A stretch of 7,371 bases of DNA, taken from positions 1-7,371 of the forward strand of contig JASHVY010000061.1 in the NCBI GenBank assembly GCA_030044345.1, given 5' to 3'. The notes under the pieces are model-generated. The model saw nothing but the letters and a program-made list of their open reading frames with translations. It was not told the origin of the DNA and did not search any database. The stretch is from Acetobacteraceae bacterium. GTDB lineage: Bacteria; Pseudomonadota; Alphaproteobacteria; Acetobacterales; Acetobacteraceae. The position numbers were made by a program, and so were the translations under genes. Position 1 is the first letter of the stretch. Each line of letters begins with the position of its first letter. Shown here one piece after another: positions 5,870-7,371 of the stretch.

Positions 5870-5946
5870 CCGGACCTCTGTTCCGATTGCGGAGTTCTTC
5901 CCTAATAGAAAGCACGAGCCGCGATTGCGCGAAAAAGAATAGCCCG

Positions 5947-7134
5947 ATGCCGGCTTCGCTGCATTTGCAGCGGATTTCGCTCCGGACCTTCCGCAATTAT
6001 GATCTGCTCACCTGGCAACCGGGCGCGGCGATCTCCGTCATCACGGGGCCAAACGGAGCCGGCAAGACCAACCTGCTCGAGGCGGTCTCCCTGCTTGCCC
6101 CCGGCCGGGGCCTCCGGGGCGCGCGCTTGAGCGAGCTGGCGCGACGGGCCCCGGGGGCCTCGGCAGAGCAGGCAGGCGCGGACGGAAGCTGGGCCGTTGC
6201 CGGCCGCTTCATGCACCCGAGCCACGGCAGGGTCGAGGTCGCAACCGGAGCCCTTCCGGAAGGCTCGCCGAAGGGTTCGCCGGGCGGAGCCACGGAGCGG
6301 CGCGTGCTGCGGCTCGACGGTGAGCCGGCGAGCCAGGCGGCGATTGCCGAGCGGGTCGCCATGGTGTGGCTGACCCCGGAGATGGCGCGCCTCTTTCATG
6401 AGGGGCCAGCCGGCCGCAGGCGCTTCCTCGACCGCTTGGTCTATGCGCTCGAGCCCGGACATGCGCGGGAGCTTGCCGCCTACGAAACGGCAATGAGCGG
6501 ACGCAACCGGCTGCTCTCCCGGCCGGATGCCGACCCGGCATGGCTCGCCGCGATCGAGGAATCGATGGCCCGCCATGCAGTCGCCGTGGCCGCTTCGCGG
6601 AACCTCGTGCTCGCCCGGCTTGGCCGGATATTGCCTGCGGCCACGCCGGGCCTCCCCCTGGCTGAGCTCGCCTTGACCTGCCCGATCGCCGAGCGGCTTG
6701 CACGCGAGCCCGCGCTTTCCGTCGAGGAATGGCTGGCGCGCGCGCTCTCCGGGCGCCGGGCGGCGGATCGCGAGGCGGGCGGTGCGAGCCTCGGCGTGCA
6801 TCGGAGCGAGCTTGCGATCCGCGACGCCGCGAGCGGCGCCGCTGCGGTGCGGGCGAGCACGGGGCAGCAGAAAGCGCTGCTGCTTGCGGTCGTGCTCGCG
6901 CACGCGGCGCTGGTCGCGGAGCGCCGAGGCGTTACACCGCTTCTCCTGCTCGACGAGCCGGCGGTGCATCTCGATGCAGCCCGGCGTGGCGCGCTGCTCG
7001 CAATCCTCGCCGGCCACGAGGCCCAAATTCTGCTCACCGGCACCGACGCCGAGCCCTTTCGGCCTCTCGGCGGACGGGCGGAATTGCTCAGGGTGGGCGA
7101 AGGGCGGCTCGCCACGCTCGATCGATTCGCATAG
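5947..7134 (+). CDS. recF: DNA replication and repair protein RecF
   Basis: RecF is an SMC-like ATPase without the long coiled coil. With RecO and RecR it loads RecA onto gapped DNA at stalled forks. From ATG 5947 the protein is 395 residues, at the upper end of the usual range. Seen: LRTFRNYD (12-19), Walker A GPNGAGKTN (34-42), LFHEGPAGRRRFLDRLVY (149-166) typical of the lid region, LGVHRSEL (282-289), the ABC signature STGQQKALLL (304-313), Walker B LLLLDEP (332-338) and the D-loop AVHLD (339-343). Residues about 68-118 hold a low-conservation Gly/Ala-rich stretch that probably accounts for the extra length. An in-frame TTG at 5887 would add 20 residues unlike the family; the ATG gives the normal N-terminus, so I prefer it, although no strong Shine-Dalgarno sequence precedes either. 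The gap to dnaN is 77 bases. The stop codon is embedded in the -10 of the downstream tRNA promoter. Confidence 0.95.
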   Translation: MPASLHLQRISLRTFRNYDLLTWQPGAAISVITGPNGAGKTNLLEAVSLLAPGRGLRGARLSELARRAPGASAEQAGADGSWAVAGRFMHPSHGRVEVATGALPEGSPKGSPGGATERRVLRLDGEPASQAAIAERVAMVWLTPEMARLFHEGPAGRRRFLDRLVYALEPGHARELAAYETAMSGRNRLLSRPDADPAWLAAIEESMARHAVAVAASRNLVLARLGRILPAATPGLPLAELALTCPIAERLAREPALSVEEWLARALSGRRAADREAGGASLGVHRSELAIRDAASGAAAVRASTGQQKALLLAVVLAHAALVAERRGVTPLLLLDEPAVHLDAARRGALLAILAGHEAQILLTGTDAEPFRPLGGRAELLRVGEGRLATLDRFA

Positions 7135-7137
7135 AAT
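7109..7137 (+). promoter_or_regulatory. Promoter for tRNA-Gln overlapping the end of recF
   Basis: TCGCCA (7109-7114), exactly 17 bases, then TAGAAT (7132-7137), which matches five of six consensus bases. The TAG of the -10 is the recF stop codon (7132-7134). Transcription would start near 7144, about eight bases before the mature tRNA. The GC-rich CGCGCCG between -10 and start resembles a stringent-control discriminator. Predicted from sequence only. Confidence 0.55.
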
Positions 7138-7151
7138 TCGCGCCGTCCCGT

Positions 7152-7226
7152 TGGGGCGTAGCCAAGTGGTAAGGCAGCGGATTTTGATTCCGCCATTCGG
7201 AGGTTCGAATCCTCCCGCCCCAGCCA
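7152..7226 (+). tRNA. tRNA-Gln, anticodon TTG, with encoded CCA
   Basis: A complete cloverleaf can be drawn. The acceptor stem TGGGGCG (7152-7158) pairs with CGCCCCA (7216-7222), with the weak first U-A pair usual in glutamine tRNAs. The D arm is GCC/GGC (7161-7175). The anticodon stem GCGGA (7177-7181) pairs with TCCGC (7189-7193) around TTTTGAT, placing anticodon TTG at 7184-7186. The T arm GGAGG/CCTCC (7199-7203 with 7211-7215) holds the TTCGAAT loop. G at 7223 is the discriminator and CCA is encoded at 7224-7226. It reads CAA and, by wobble, CAG codons. The position directly after recF is unusual in that gyrB often follows recF in bacteria. Confidence 0.97.
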
Positions 7227-7371
7227 GATCAACAGCTTGGCGGCCGCCGCCGTCGAAGATGCAGGACATGGCGGCACGAAAGCCTTTCCGCAGATCGCTT
7301 GTGGCGAAATCGCGGAGCAACCCGCCATGAGGCCAATCGGGGCCCCTGACCACGCCAGATCAATATGGCTT
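7227..7371. other. Unassigned sequence downstream of tRNA-Gln
   Basis: No gene, T-tract terminator or tRNA-derived direct repeat is visible in the last 145 bases. Present are the palindromes GGCGGCCGCC (7239-7248) and GGGGCCCC (7339-7346), and an 8-base inverted repeat CATGGCGG/CCGCCATG (7267-7274 and 7322-7329), any of which could be chance in GC-rich DNA. The next gene presumably lies beyond the edge. Confidence 0.4.

Noticed and set aside
5887..5946. TTG start adding 20 residues to RecF
   Set aside because: The added residues do not resemble RecF N-termini, and the ATG at 5947 gives the usual beginning.
7267..7329. Inverted repeat CATGGCGG/CCGCCATG
   Set aside because: Eight bases at 47-base spacing in GC-rich DNA is likely to occur by chance; no flanking extension.
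7140..7330. Minus-strand open frames across tRNA-Gln with peptides like GFEPPNGGIKIRCL and GREDSNLRMAESKSAALPLG
   Set aside because: These peptides are antisense translations of a tRNA gene, a known source of spurious protein annotations. They carry no start signal and overlap recF.
7200..7371. Integration site of a mobile element at the tRNA-Gln 3' end
   Set aside because: No integrase and no second copy of the tRNA 3' end is present in the 145 bases available.

Overview
This window looks like the chromosomal replication-initiation neighbourhood of a GC-rich alphaproteobacterium. Three observations support that: the order mutM, enoyl-CoA hydratase, rpsT, dnaA with ubiE divergent upstream, which is a familiar alphaproteobacterial arrangement; the alphaproteobacterial character of the DnaA, DnaN and RecF proteins; and the strong GC bias at third codon positions. 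The dnaA-dnaN-recF run fits Rhodospirillales or Acetobacteraceae better than Rhizobiales, but that placement is inference. All genes are core housekeeping genes. I see no mobile element, CRISPR array, toxin-antitoxin pair or phage gene.

Layout. Bases 1-376 hold the 5' part of ubiE on the minus strand, running off the left edge. A 29-base gap separates it from mutM (formamidopyrimidine-DNA glycosylase), followed after 34 bases by an enoyl-CoA hydratase gene, probably in one operon that ends in a terminator-like hairpin folding over the hydratase stop codon. A 305-base gap then carries further hairpins, a duplicated 15-mer and a good sigma70-type promoter for rpsT (ribosomal protein S20). A 360-base gap follows: its first 250 bases are AT-rich (about 44% GC by hand count) and its last 70 bases hold two perfect hairpins directly before dnaA. 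After dnaA come a 268-base GC-rich spacer, dnaN (beta clamp), a 77-base gap, recF, and tRNA-Gln(TTG). The -10 element of the tRNA promoter appears to overlap the recF stop codon. The last 145 bases show no recognisable gene.

How the genes fit together. DnaA opens the origin, DnaN is the sliding clamp that holds the polymerase on DNA, and RecF loads RecA at gaps. MutM removes oxidised purines. rpsT and the glutamine tRNA serve translation. UbiE methylates ubiquinone and menaquinone precursors, and the hydratase serves beta-oxidation. The genes are ordinary. The points worth a second look are the altered zinc-finger ligands of MutM, the paired hairpins in the dnaA leader, the duplicated -35 region and +1 hairpin of rpsT, and the overlap between recF and the tRNA promoter. 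I did not find a previously undescribed multi-gene system.
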